Source: Siphonodentalium dalli
Lineage: Eukaryota; Mollusca; Scaphopoda; Gadilida; Siphonodentaliidae
Direction: 5' to 3'
Assembly: GCA_032622095.1 (NCBI GenBank)
Contig: CP136063.1
Location: forward strand, 184,679,956-184,743,955
Length of the DNA: 64,000 bases
Below the pieces are notes generated by a model that worked only from the letters and a program-made list of their open reading frames with translations, searched no databases and was not told the DNA's origin. Positions 34,384-46,390 of the stretch are shown here, one piece after another. How positions within the stretch are numbered: the stretch's first letter is position 1; each line of letters starts with the position of its first letter. A program made the translations under genes and the position numbers.

Positions 34384-35399
34384 TCCTTGCTGCACTATAT
34401 GGAAGAATATTCGTCTGAACCTCTCTATTGCAAGGCCAAGAACCTATGTCACTAAGTGAATCTCTAAACCGTCACTTCAGTTCGGATAGCTCATGCAGTG
34501 GATGGGCTAGGTACTTGTTGGGGTAGTTATTGTACTTGCGAGTGAAAGGGATTATGTGAATTTAGCGTTAATCTATCAAATGGTTGAGGTGCATGTGTTT
34601 GATGTTCAAAATCTTGTCACAATATATACCTATTTTTCTTGTAAATTTCAGTTATAAATTTTTTAACAATTATTGATTTTTTAATGTGCATTGTGAATTT
34701 CCACAGCTCTTGTACTATAGTTTATCCCACCAAACAACGGTTAACATTTTAAATCAAAACCGCTTTGGGTTAACGGCTTGATTAGTGACGAAGGTTCCTG
34801 ATCCTGTTTATCAACTCCTTGAAACATTGCCGGTGTCAGATTATAGGGACCCAGGTGTTCATAAACAGATTCACAAACAAACCTGTCACAACTGTATCAA
34901 TTTAACTAAACTTATTCTCTGATATATAGTTCCCAATGCGGCCAAGAAAAAAAACTGATTTAGTCTATTGAACTTGACTGCTATTTTGATCTTATTTTTA
35001 TTGTGTACAATTCGTCAATCGCAATGCCGTAGGGTATACGAAACATACATCTATAAAATACGACGTCATTTGAAGTAATTGGTATAATTTAAAATAAATT
35101 AAGTAGTCAACGCAATTATTTGGTCATCTAGTATGTACCAACGAACTGCCTGCCCACTATTATCGAAATCAATGTCATGACCGAATTGACTTTCTGTGCT
35201 CGAATCATCAGAGTTCCCGGGTGGCGATTATTTAATTTCAATGAATGTAAGGAACTAAAACAAACATTCAGCAACATCATATGTCGTGAAACATTGTCAC
35301 CTATATTTACAAAAGGATAAAAACATTAGTGGCTGGATTATTTTACTTTAGAAACACTTTTCGACATTTGATGGCCGCAATTGAGATTAAATATGTGGA
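34384..35399. other. No feature recognised
   Basis: AT-rich, unique. No repeat or coding frame supported. Confidence 0.5.
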
Positions 35400-35765
35400 T
35401 TGAGAGGGTCTCTGTTGCTGGTTAAAATTTCCAACTGCATCCCTCCCCCACACACCGAACCAGACCGATCCATGTGCAACCCCCTCCCACCCCACTTATC
35501 ATTGTTGGAACTTCTAAATTTGTACCTCCAGCTTTCCAACTGTTGCAAATTTCCAACCTGACACCCCTAAGGTTATAAGGTTGAGGAATGTCCAACTGAT
35601 GGCCATTTCAGACAAACCTTTTGACCAAAAGAAGAACAAAACAAATTCCCCACTAATTACATGTTGGAATATCAAGTAAAAATCCATGCAGGGTTTACCT
35701 CCCTTGTTGACTCGGTAAGAAAGGAAGTGACTGGTGCGCTCTGGTAGATTGATATCAAGCAAGGA
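35400..35765 (+). repeat. TTGGAAATTTCCAAC dispersed repeat
   Basis: Contains AAATTTCCAACTGCATCC, CTTTCCAACTGTTGC, AATTTCCAACCTGACACCCC and GTCCAACTGATGGCC, in the order seen in the other copies. Confidence 0.65.
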
Positions 35766-35787
35766 TAAAGGTCATTAGACTACTTGT

Positions 35788-36002
35788 TGAGATGACGATG
35801 ACGATGATGGTGATGAAATGATGATGGTGATGATGACGATGATGACGACGACGATGACGATGATGATGATGATGATGATGATAACGGCGATGATAATGAT
35901 GATGATGATGATGATGGTGATGCTGATTCTATAGCGACGACTACGCTGTTATGATTTTGACAACGACGATGGTGATCACGAGAAGAGGGCGAAGAAGAAG
36001 AA

Positions 36003-36033
<31 letters not shown>

Positions 36034-36118
36034 GCGACGACGATGGTTATGAAATGACGTGGTTGGGATGAGGATGAGGAGAAGGATGCCGACTATGATG
36101 AATACGGTGGTGACGATG
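35788..36118 (+). repeat. (GAT/GAC)n trinucleotide microsatellite
   Basis: About 330 bp of imperfect GATGATGAC-type repeats. In-frame translation gives only D/M-type low complexity. Confidence 0.95.
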
Positions 36119-36289
36119 ACAATTCATCGGGCTGTATTAGAAGAAAACCCGGGGGTTGGTGTACCGGTGTATATATTGTATATGTGTAATGTCTTTCTTT
36201 ATTTTCTGCTGTCCATCTTTTGTAACACAAAACTACATTTTTGTTTTCTCAATGTCCATAATTATATGATATCTTGGATCAGGGAATAA

Positions 36290-38212
36290 TGCATATAATA
36301 GAACAATTGCAACTTATAGGTGTGGTGTAAAATGTCCAACTAATGCTGTGCCCGGCATGAAATTTCCAGCTGTTGAAAGTGTTGTCTCACCCACCCCATC
36401 CCATGTCGCCACGTCCCTGCTTGAGATTCCAATGAATGCGCAGTATTCACTTAGCTAAGTCACATGGACGTCCAACTTGAGCCAAAACAAACTACTTGTT
36501 TGTCAGATGTACGTGATCAATAACTATACAATAGTCAATAGCCTGCATGGAGCTGGAGAAAGATCTTGCTGTCGAATCACTGCAAATAATAGCCACTAGC
36601 TGTAGCGTGCATGGACACATTTTTTTCGTTACTCGTATGACTGGTCATTATTGTGATTATAAATGCTATCCTTTAAAACACTGCATGGTTGACCTAATAA
36701 AATGGTATCTCGATTGGATTTCCTCATTAATATTAAACACGTTCAACCAACACCTACAACTATAATTCAAAATACGATTGACCTATTTTTCCTCTTTAAT
36801 ATTTGTAGAAGTAAGTTCTACATTCATCAGTACATGTAAGATTAACATGGAGATAGTTTCGGGCCGGGTTGAGCTACTGTTCTCTCGGTCGAGGCTCGTT
36901 GAAATACATTTTGTTTTTCATTTCAAGATTTAATTTCAAACATAAGTTTGAATGTCGTGCTTCCTTGTCATTCAGTGATTCTCTCTGCACCGAAAAGTGC
37001 CATTTACTTACATAAGAAATAACTCTCATATCGATTAAGGTTATACAGTTATAACAGGAAAGTTTGAAGACAACGTTTATGACGCGTATAGTACGTTATA
37101 GTAAATTTGTCTACAAACGTTTTGGTTAGAAACGAGTTATTGCTTATAATTTAATCCGTCATTTCGCAGGAGAACCACCATGATTAGAAGGTAGAAGTAT
37201 AACAAGCGAAATACGTTCTGAACAAAACCGCAAAAACCAGACACGCTGTTGCTCAGACTTCTAATTATTTATTTACCAAGTGGCGTCATCAATTCGTTGT
37301 TTTTGATTGGTTATTGGCAAGTGATCATGCAGGTCACGTGTTTCTGATATATTTCGGCTGTATCAATGGTTAGTTTCAATTTCTTTGCAAATGTTAGCAC
37401 GATTTTCTCTAGGTAGTGCACTGGGGGTTATCCGTACGGTTATTAGCATGCAGGGCGGGGCAGTCCAACTCGAATGACTATTGATGTAATATCTTTATTT
37501 CCATCTGTGTGTATATCTTCTGTATCGTTAGAATCTCCATCCTCCATAGCAATTTCAATTTGAATTCCGTGATCCAAGATGGCCACCATCTTGATTGTAT
37601 CCAATTGGCAGAAAGTGCCAGCTAAACTCTTTCATACCACCTCCGCCGAGGGAGGCAGGACCCTGTAATCACTTTTAAAAATGTCGAGGGGCTGGAAATC
37701 ATCTATACCTTCTCCAATCAAGAACGATAACTCTTTTTGGTTCATGAAATGCCTAATAGGAAACAATTATGAGCCATTGTGGGTATAATGCTTCGTGAGA
37801 CTACCGGTATGTGTAAAGGTTATAAGAACGTTTGGGAGTCTTTTTTCTGAAAGTTCTATTACTTCGTAAATACGTTATACCGTTTAAAATTGATATCACA
37901 CCATGTTGGTTCACCGAATATACCCCGAAAATGTTCTGAAGTCTGAAGACAATATCGAATTATATTAATAGTTATTGTTCCATACTTTTCCCCCTGTTTG
38001 GAATGTGAGGAATAGAGTTACCCCCGCCAGCAATAAAATGATCACAGTGTCTATGTATATTACACGATACAGGCTATGAACATGACTTGTGTACATTGGT
38101 ATTTCAAAGGAATACCGCTTGATTTAGTCTAACCATATCACCTTCACCTCAAACGCGTGCACTATATATGGACATATTGTTAAATTGTAGACTATAGGAC
38201 ATTTAAGCCGGA
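36290..38212. other. No supported gene
   Basis: A short TTTCCAACTGTTGG-type fragment at 36330-36375 and CCAAGATGGCCACCATCTTG at about 37571. Otherwise unique, AT-rich. Confidence 0.5.
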
Positions 38213-38553
38213 CCTGTTCCAACGGTTACGTAGCGTTTTTCCGAAGACCCATAACTCCGAAGGTCCGATTCTCCGAAGGTCAGATTCTCCGACGCCCCGA
38301 TTCTCCGAAAGCCCATAACTCCGAAGTCCCGATTCTCCGAAATCCCATAACTCCGAAGACCCATAACTCCGAAAGCCCATAACTCCGAAGGCCTATAACT
38401 CCGAACGCCCATAACTCCGAAGGTCTATAACTCCGAAGGTCTATAACTCCGAAGGGCAGATTCTCCGAAGGTCCGATTCTCCGAAGGTCCGATTCTCCGA
38501 AGGTCCGATTCTCCGAAGATCATGTTGTATCGCTTATTAAATAAGGTACAGTC

Positions 38554-38829
38554 CAGTGGCGGGGTCAATGGGGCCCCAGAGAAGACCGCCCCCAAAAAAC
38601 GTGTCAAATGTCATGTAAACGTCAGGAAATCCCTCCTAGGCATTCAAATATTCACAGTGTTCCTGCTCAGGGGAGCCCCCGGACCAACGATTGGGGGCGA
38701 CCCCTCCCATGTATGCGCTCCCCAAATCAGGCCTTCGTGATATGCTTTCGGCATATCATATGCATGATATATCCCCCACATATGCTAATTAATGTGCACC
38801 CCTAAGTGGGAACCATGGCTCCGCCACTG
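38554..38829. mobile_element. hAT-like MITE nested in the 38-kb foldback, first
   Basis: Ends CAGTGGCGG (38554) and CCGCCACTG (38829), the terminal motif common in hAT-superfamily elements. No clean 8-bp duplication at present. Confidence 0.7.
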
Positions 38830-38982
38830 GTGTGCACCGGGTATATTATAACGAAACGCTGCAAGAATGTCAGAGTAGCCTAGACCATGCACAGGGGCGA
38901 CAAGTTCTTCCCCGTTCACCCCTGTACATTTTACTCTGGCATCTCATGGGCCAACGTAACGTTATAGTATCTGGTGTATAGT

Positions 38983-39174
38983 CAGTGGCGGGCCAGGATT
39001 CCCATTTAGGTGGGGGCAGTAGGAAAAGTTTGAATATTTTGATGCCCCATGAACGATTTCCGGGCGTTTACATGACATTGGACATGTTTTGGTAGAGGCC
39101 CTTATTGTCTGAAATAGCAAGTAGAGGTTTAATGGGGGCAGTGGGAATTTTGGGACCACTTGGCTTCGCCACTG
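38983..39174. mobile_element. hAT-like MITE nested in the 38-kb foldback, second
   Basis: Ends CAGTGGCGGGCCAGG and CTTGGCTTCGCCACTG. Its right flank GACTGTAC is the inverse of the left flank of the first MITE, so both lie inside one older stem. Confidence 0.7.
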
Positions 39175-39827
39175 GACTGTACACTATTTAGTAAACGATA
39201 ATACCCCGATAAAAAAAAATCTCGGAGAATAGGACCTTCGGAGAATCGGACCTTCGGAGTTATGGGCCGTCGGAGAATCGGGCCTTCGGAGTTATAGGTC
39301 TTCGGAGTTATAGGTCTTCGGAGAATCGGCCCTTCGGAGTTATGGGCTTTCGGGGAATCGGATCTTCGGAGTTATGGGCCGTCGGAGAATCGGGTCTTCG
39401 GAGTTATGGGCCGTCGGAGAATCGGGTCTTCGGAGTTGTGGACCGTCGGAGAATCGGGTCTTCGGAGTTGTGGGTCTTCGTAGTAATAGGTCTTCGGAAA
39501 ACCGGTCTGACACCGTTCCAACACAAACCTTGAATTCTGTCGGTTCTTTGAAGAACCAAACTTGGGATTTGGTTCCAAATTAAACCAAAGCAGCGTGGAC
39601 CGAACCAAACTGTTTGGTTCTATATTGATATTTGGTTCCCCGGGGAATCAAATTGACAGCTGTTTTCTTAGAGTGTAGCAATTTCAACTCTTTACCCTCA
39701 TACTATGAGATATATTAATCAACTATCTAAGCTAGTGGTTTAAACAAAAACACATGTTTTGAGGTAGGTCGATTGATCGAGGGTTTGACAGAAAATATTT
39801 ACAAAAAAAAGTCCGGGAGCTAATAGG

Positions 39828-41198
39828 GGTACCCTTGCACCCCCCCCCCCCTGGGACTTAACTTCACCCCAATCATTTTGTTCCTTATTATGTCCTTCAA
39901 CTGTTAAGCAATGTTAACAAGAAAAAAAAGTGGCCTTTTAGACTCCAGACAAGATGGCGTCCATCATGGCCGCCGTTTTTCAGACCAGACTCTAAGTCAG
40001 TTTTATGCAAATTATAGCGGGAAAATCTAGTAAAATGTATACAAATGTATATATTTTCGTGAAGCTAAGACATAATAAAACTTTTTTGGGCCAAAAGTGA
40101 TACTCACCATCCAAGATGGCCGGCAAAATGGCCGCCGGAAGTTGAAAATAAGACATTTGTTCACAAATATCTTCTAGATCAATTCATGCTGTTTGAAACT
40201 GGTTGAGTAATATGACTTTATTTCGTGTTTTGTATATTAACTGATCATTGGAGCAATTAAATATGCAATTAATGTGGTCCTAGCCCCCTTCCGATCACTC
40301 AAAAATTCGATTTTACAGAACGCGGTACAAAATTTTACAAAAAATCACAATTGGGATTCTAGTCATATTTCAACAAGAAATGAAAAGAACATTGTAATGT
40401 AAGGGAGGCATATCATTACCTATGAATATTCCAACTCTCTGGAACCAAAAATCTTACCTTGGCTCAAAATGGCTGCGAAAATGGCCGCCAAAATATGGAA
40501 AATGGTAAATATTGCACCAGGGTGTCCTGCAATCGCTTACAAGTTGTGGTTGATGTATACAATTGGATAATCTGTATTCTATACATTGCATACAAACATG
40601 TCTGATGCACCACGGATAATTTTTACTATTGTCACCACTGACATCACCAGAAATATTGTATTTTTATCTCACAATCTTGACATAAATATCGGCGAAAATT
40701 AACTTTTCAGGGTTCGACCATTTGTTCAAGTAAAATGCAACTATCTTTGGTATCAAAGGTGTTTATTGTTTTGGTCTATCTTAAATGTGTCACACTACGG
40801 TGTTTATAGACTAAATTGCTCAAGATGGCTTCCAAAATGGCAACCAAAATGGCAATTTGTAAAAAGTTAAAAGTTAACATATCCCGAACATTATTATATG
40901 CGTTATCCGAAAAAGGTAGGAAATTGTGACTCACTTGGTTATTGTACGTGTTAGTTAATTAACTGACAGATACGTTCTATTATGTTTGTCCCATTTCCGT
41001 GTGGGGCATGACAAATTAATTTTAAAGTTTCAGTATGGAATTTTGTGGAGAACCTCTTTTATGATTCTGGCCATATTATTGTAAGGAAATGGGCAGAAGT
41101 TTGAGACGGAACTGAGATGAACCATGACATGTGGGTATTCTGGCCCATTATGGTAAAAAATTATCAACTGGATACAGGGTGGAAGCCAAGATGGCAGC
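39828..41198 (+). repeat. Left arm of giant foldback 1
   Basis: The inverse is at 43576-44905, about 90 percent alike by eye. Outermost GGTACCCTTGCACCCC, then AAGATGGCGTCCATCATGG, GTGAAGCTAAGACATAAT, CCAAGATGGCCGGCAAAATG and CAGAACGCGGTA. It ends near GGAAGCCAAGATGGCAGCCA. Short frames inside are not conserved between arms. Confidence 0.85.
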
Positions 41199-41801
41199 CA
41201 GGGAGTTACTCTATGATCATGAGGATAATAGGTATACATGGAGTTATTGCATGGTCATGAATGATGTGTGGGTATATAGGGAGTGCCTTGTTGGTAACGG
41301 TTGGTGGTATATTTATATATGTTGTTGATGTGTTATCATTGGTGGTGTATGGGGAGTAGATGTATGATCATGGATGGCTGTATGAATATGGCAAGTATGG
41401 AACTTATGAGTGGTCGTATGTGTGGGTATTGGTATATCTGGAAGGGCTCACCATTGGTGATGTGCATATGTATACATGGATTGACTCTATGGTCATGGGT
41501 ATGGCGAATAGGTATACATTCAGCGGCTGTATGGTCCATGGTGAGGTGAATATGTATACAATGAGTGACTGTATGGTCGTGAATGTAGTGAACATGTATA
41601 CATAGAGTGTAGGTGTATACCTGGTGTTCATGCATGGTGACTCGTGGCTGTATCATCATTTGTGGTATGTACGGGTATAACCAAGTATGGCTGTCTGATC
41701 AGGTGTACGTGTATAAAGTGGGTAACTATGTTGTCATTTGTGTGGTGTTTATGTACATGTGGAGTGACTGGGGTAATGGGTGGGTTGTACATGTGTACCT
41801 T
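41199..41801 (+). repeat. About 40-bp minisatellite, plus orientation
   Basis: About 14 degenerate units of the form GGAGTGACTNTATGGTCATG followed by a GTGTATATGTATACAT half. Units are 38-45 bp. Confidence 0.85.
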
Positions 41802-41894
41802 GGGTGGCTATCGCTTTCCACAATAACTCAAGGATATGTTAATCAATAGAGAGGTCATGTCAGAGAGTCATATCACGGAAAGCGATAGCCACCC
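41802..41894. repeat. Central palindrome where the minisatellite reverses
   Basis: GGGTGGCTATCGCTTTCC at 41802-41819 and its exact complement at 41877-41894 enclose a 57-bp loop (AATAACTCAAGGATATGTTA ...). A similar loop and one stem side occur at 56400-56470 in element 2. Confidence 0.85.
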
Positions 41895-43575
41895 ATTATC
41901 ACACAGTCATTACATATATACATAAACAACACATACATAACAATATAGTGACCCATTGTATACATGTACACCTGACCCATGACCACGGATGACCATACAG
42001 CCACACGCCACAATGCAGGCACACCGGGTATACTCCTAAACATGACCATACCCATATAGTCACTCCTTGTATACCCATTCATCTCACCATTGGCCATAAG
42101 GTCATCCCCTGTATACATATTCTCCAAACGCATGGTCAAATAGACAATCAATATATACATCAACACCACAACAATGACCATAAAGTCACTCCGGTATACA
42201 TGTGCACCTCACCAATTGCCATATAGCCACTCGCTTCATACACATACCCTCACCCATGTCACCTGGTATACTCCTTCACCTGACATGTGGCCATATAGCC
42301 ACCCCGTGTGTACCTATTCAAAACATTCATAGATGATCATGGTCAATCCATACATATTCACCTCAACATTGGCCATGTCACTCCCTGTATCCCTATTTGT
42401 CACACCATAGCCGAATAGCCACTCAATATATACTAATACACCCCAGCCATGTCAGTATAGTCACTCCATGTATGCATATGCACCTCCTCATCCATGGCCA
42501 TATTGCCACTCTCTATATACACATATCCCTCGCTCAAGACAATAAAGCAACACATGTGTATACTGGTATAACCTACACATGACCATATCGCCACGAGTCA
42601 TCAAAGAGGAACACCAGGTATAATCATACACCTGACACTTGACCATTTAGTCACCCCCTGTATAGGTGTTCATTATATTTATGATCATACAGTTACTACT
42701 TGTATACCTACATGTACTCATCTCACCATTAACCATACAGTCACTACCTGTATACCTATTCGACACAAATAGACATATAACCATTCAATATACATATGCA
42801 GCCCACCCTAGACCATAGATTCACTCCAGGTATACATGTAAACCTCACTAATGGCCATCCAGCCCTTCCAGATATAAACAAAAAAAACCCGCACACACGA
42901 TCACTCAAACAATCCATACTTGCATAATTTATACACCTCACACATGACAATTCAGCAATTCACTGTATAATCATACACACCATCCATGATAATACAGCTA
43001 AGCCCTATACACCCACCAGTGATAATACATCCACGAGATATATAAATATACATCCCACCCGTTACCACCAGGACACTCCCTATATACCCACACGCTCGAT
43101 AATGTCCACCCAGTTTACTCCAGGTATTCATATTCAATCATGATCGTAGTCACTCCACATATACCTATACACATTACCCGTAACCATAAAATCACTCCCT
43201 ATTTATCCACACACCACATCCATGATCATACAGACAACACATGTATATCCCACAATGACCATACAGTCACTTCATATATACATAATCAATATATAGATGA
43301 CCATGTAGCTATATCCATACACCACACCAATGACCACACAGGCACACCGGGTGCACCCGTACTGGATATACACAATCATACACCATACAGTCACTCCATG
43401 CATACCGATTCACCTAACACCTGACCATGACCTCTCCCTGTATACCTAGATGCATCTTACCATGGACAACCCACTCATAACCATATAGTCACTCATTGTA
43501 TACCTACTCACATCAGTCATGACATACGATAACTCCCTGTATACCTATTCACCTCACATATGATCATAGAGTAAC
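41895..43575 (-). repeat. About 40-bp minisatellite, minus orientation
   Basis: About 38-40 units, reading on the minus strand like 41199-41801. On the plus strand they show CCATATAGTCACTCCCTGTA and GTATACATATTCACCTCAC. It is nearly three times longer than the opposite array. Confidence 0.85.
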
Positions 43576-44905
43576 TCCCTGGCTACGATCTTGGCATCCA
43601 CACTGTATCCTGTTGACATTTATTTTATCAGAATAGCCAAAGATTACGGTCCATCTCAGTTCTGCCATTTCCTTTCGATAAATATGGCCAAAATCACAAG
43701 AGGTTCTCGGCAAAATTACATACTTTAAAATGAATTTGTCATGCCCCTTACGGAACTGGGACAACCAGAATAGAACATGTAGTTGTCAGTTAATTAACTA
43801 CATGTAACACGTATAATAACTAAGTGAGTCACAATTTGCTACCTTTTCGGATAATGCAGCGAATGTTCGGGATATATGTAAAAAATTAACATTTTACAAA
43901 TTTGTTGCCATTTTGGAAGCCATCTTGAGCAATTTGGTCTATAAAGACCGTAGTGTGACACATTTAAAATAGACCAAAACAATAAACACCTTTCAATCCA
44001 AAGATAGTTATATTTTACCTGAAAAAAATGGTCCAAACCTGAAAAGTTAATTTTTGCCAATATTTATGTTAAGTTTTTGAGAGAAAAGTCCAACATTTTT
44101 GACGATGTCAGTGGTGACAATAGTAACAATTAACCATGGTGCATCAGACATGTTAATATTCAATGTATAGAATGCAGAATAGCCAATTTTATACATCAAC
44201 CACAACGTGTAAGCGATTGCAGGACACGCTGGTGTAATATTTACCATTTTCCATATTATGGCGGCCATATTGAGCCAAAGTAAGAGTTTTGGTTCCAGTG
44301 ATTTGGAATATTCATAGGTAATAATATGCCTCCCTTACATTACAAAGTTCTGTTCATTTCTTGTTGAAACATGACTAGAATCCCAATTGTGATTTTTTGT
44401 GAAATTTTATACCGCATTCTGTAAAATCTAATTTTTGAGGGATCGGAAGGGAGTAGGACCCCAATAATTGCATATTTAATTGCTCCAATGATCAGTTAAT
44501 ATACAAAACACAAAATAAAGTTGCATTACTCAACTAGTTCCAAACAGCATGAATTGATCTAGAAGATATTTGTGAAAAAATGTCTTATTTTCAACTTCCG
44601 GCGGCCATTTTGCCGGCCATCTTGGATGGTGAGTTTCAATTTCGGCCCAAAAAAGTGTCAATATGTCTTAGCTTCAAGAAAATATATACATTTGTGTACA
44701 TTTTACTAGATTTTCCCGCTATAATTTGCATAAAACTGACTTAGGGTCTTGTCTGAAAAACGGCGGCCATGATGGACGCCATCTTGTCTGGAGTCTAAAA
44801 GGCCCCTTTTGTTTCTTGTTAACATTGCTTAAAAGTTGAAGGACATAATAAGGAACAAAATGAGTGGGGTGAAGTTAAGTCCCAGGGGGGTGCAAGGGTA
44901 CCTAT
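43576..44905 (-). repeat. Right arm of giant foldback 1
   Basis: Inverted partner of 39828-41198, ending GGGGGGTGCAAGGGTACC at 44900. Its outer part (from 44093) is included in the 2.3-kb tandem duplication. Confidence 0.85.
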
Positions 44906-46390
44906 GGAATCCTATTACGGCCACTTGCTAATGGCGCTTTCGGCGCACTTTTTGTCGCTTTCGGCGCGCGCGCCGAAAGCGACAAAAAGTGCGCCATTAG
45001 CGTTGTTTCGGCGCGCGCCGAAAGCGCCGAAAGCGACAAAAAGTGCGCCATTAGCGTTGTTTCGGCGCGCGCCGAAAGCGCCGAAAGCGCCGAAAGCGAC
45101 AAAATGTGCGCCGATCGGCGCACTTTTTGTCGCTTTCGGCGCTTTCGGCGCACCGCGCCGAAAGCGACAGAAAGTGCGCCATTAGCGCGGTGCGCCATTA
45201 GGGCAATCGGCGCGGTGCGCCATTAGCGCATGTATACAATTAAGTATGTGATCAGCCCAGCAGGGGTGCCGGAAGAGGGGGCAGCTGATCCCCTGCCCTT
45301 GACCAAGGGGGCAGGACTTGCCCTTTTTCTGGAGACAGAAAATGCTGTGTTTAATCTCGTGTTTTTATAGCAAAATGTAACTTTTTGGGTCCAAATACCA
45401 CCAATTTCACAAGGAATATTAATTTTTTGTCAAAAACGGCCATAAAAACCGACAAATACCTTTAAAATGGGGATTTTTGCCACAATGAATTTATGGTTGT
45501 TTTTTCCGAGTTTGCGGAGAAAATTCCCTTTTTTGGGCAGAAAAGTGCCATTTTTGTAGGCTCTCCCCCCCCCCCCCCGATGCCCTTGGATGCTCCCGGC
45601 ACCTCAGTGCAGATCGGACATGGCCATATGTGTACAATGTATAGGCCTATGTATCAATTTTAAAAGGGAGGGGCTGAATTTTGCTGTAGATACACCTCTA
45701 AATGCTATAATTTGTCATTATTCAGATTTAAAATTATTTATTAATATGGTACTTAACACATGTATGAATTTTCACTATAAATGAGTCTAAATATAGTCAA
45801 GTGATTAGTATGCATACATTTGAGCAACTTTTTAAGTGAGTGTTGCCGCATGTAATTAAATGTAATATAATGAAAAAGTCTGTTAATAATTGAACACCAC
45901 AACTGACTGTCACTAGCTGTGATAGACTTGCAGTGAATATATTGATTGAGTAATTGGCAATCATGAATATTTTTGTGGGACAAACCCCAGCTTCTGGCAT
46001 GATTCAGGGTACGTTCATACGCTGGCAAGTTTGCAAGGTACATTTTTGTGGGCATTTCGTCATAGAAAACCACATGGTGCCAGAATATGAACGGAAATAT
46101 GCACCTAACATGCATCTTTACCAGAGCGAAAGACATCGGAAGTAACATTTATATAGTTCCACTTGTACTACCAGTGCTACCTCCAAATACCTGTATGATT
46201 TATTCTTGTGAGATAATTTGCATGATATTTACAGGCAAATTCCGGTAGCATCGTTACCAGTGGAACTACAGAGATTTATTTCGCACGTATACTAGTAGTT
46301 AGCCCCCCAACTTTGGTCAAAAGTATAACAGTTGGAAATTTCATACTTGCCAAAACATTAGTTGGAAATTTCACACCAACAATAGGTGAA
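44093..46390 (+). repeat. 2.3-kb tandem duplication, copy 1
   Basis: Starts ACATTTTTGACGATGTC and ends CAATAGGTGAA. It covers the outer right arm, a CpG-rich array, a C14 run (45565-45578), about 550 bp of AT-rich DNA and a GGAAATTTC fragment. Copy 2 follows without a spacer. Confidence 0.93.
44917..45228. repeat. CpG-rich palindromic word array 1
   Basis: Built only from a few words: GCGCCGAAAGCGACAAAAAG, GTGCGCCATTAGCG, GCCGAAAGC and their complements, alternating so that every segment can pair with another. Strikingly GC- and CpG-rich in an AT-rich region. Confidence 0.9.

Larger units (their letters stand above)
38213..39524. mobile_element. Foldback element with long 16-bp-unit tandem termini
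   Basis: Outer ends TGTTCCAACGGT (38213) and its complement ACCGTTCCAACA (about 39512-39524). Next, inverted arrays of 16-bp words: about 18 units at 38240-38520 and about 17 at 39222-39505. Two words alternate, CCGAAGGTCCGATTCT and CCGAAGACCCATAACT. Inside are a short inner inverted stem (TTATTAAATAAGGTACAGTC and its partner near 39177) and two hAT-like MITEs. Same 16-bp CCGAAGG frame as 5001-5810, with different variable half. Confidence 0.85.

Noticed and set aside
38192-39608. Frames giving repeated SENR, GESDLR and SYGPSELW peptides
   Set aside because: Translations of the 16-bp word arrays; three different frames give similar peptides because 16 shifts the frame each unit.
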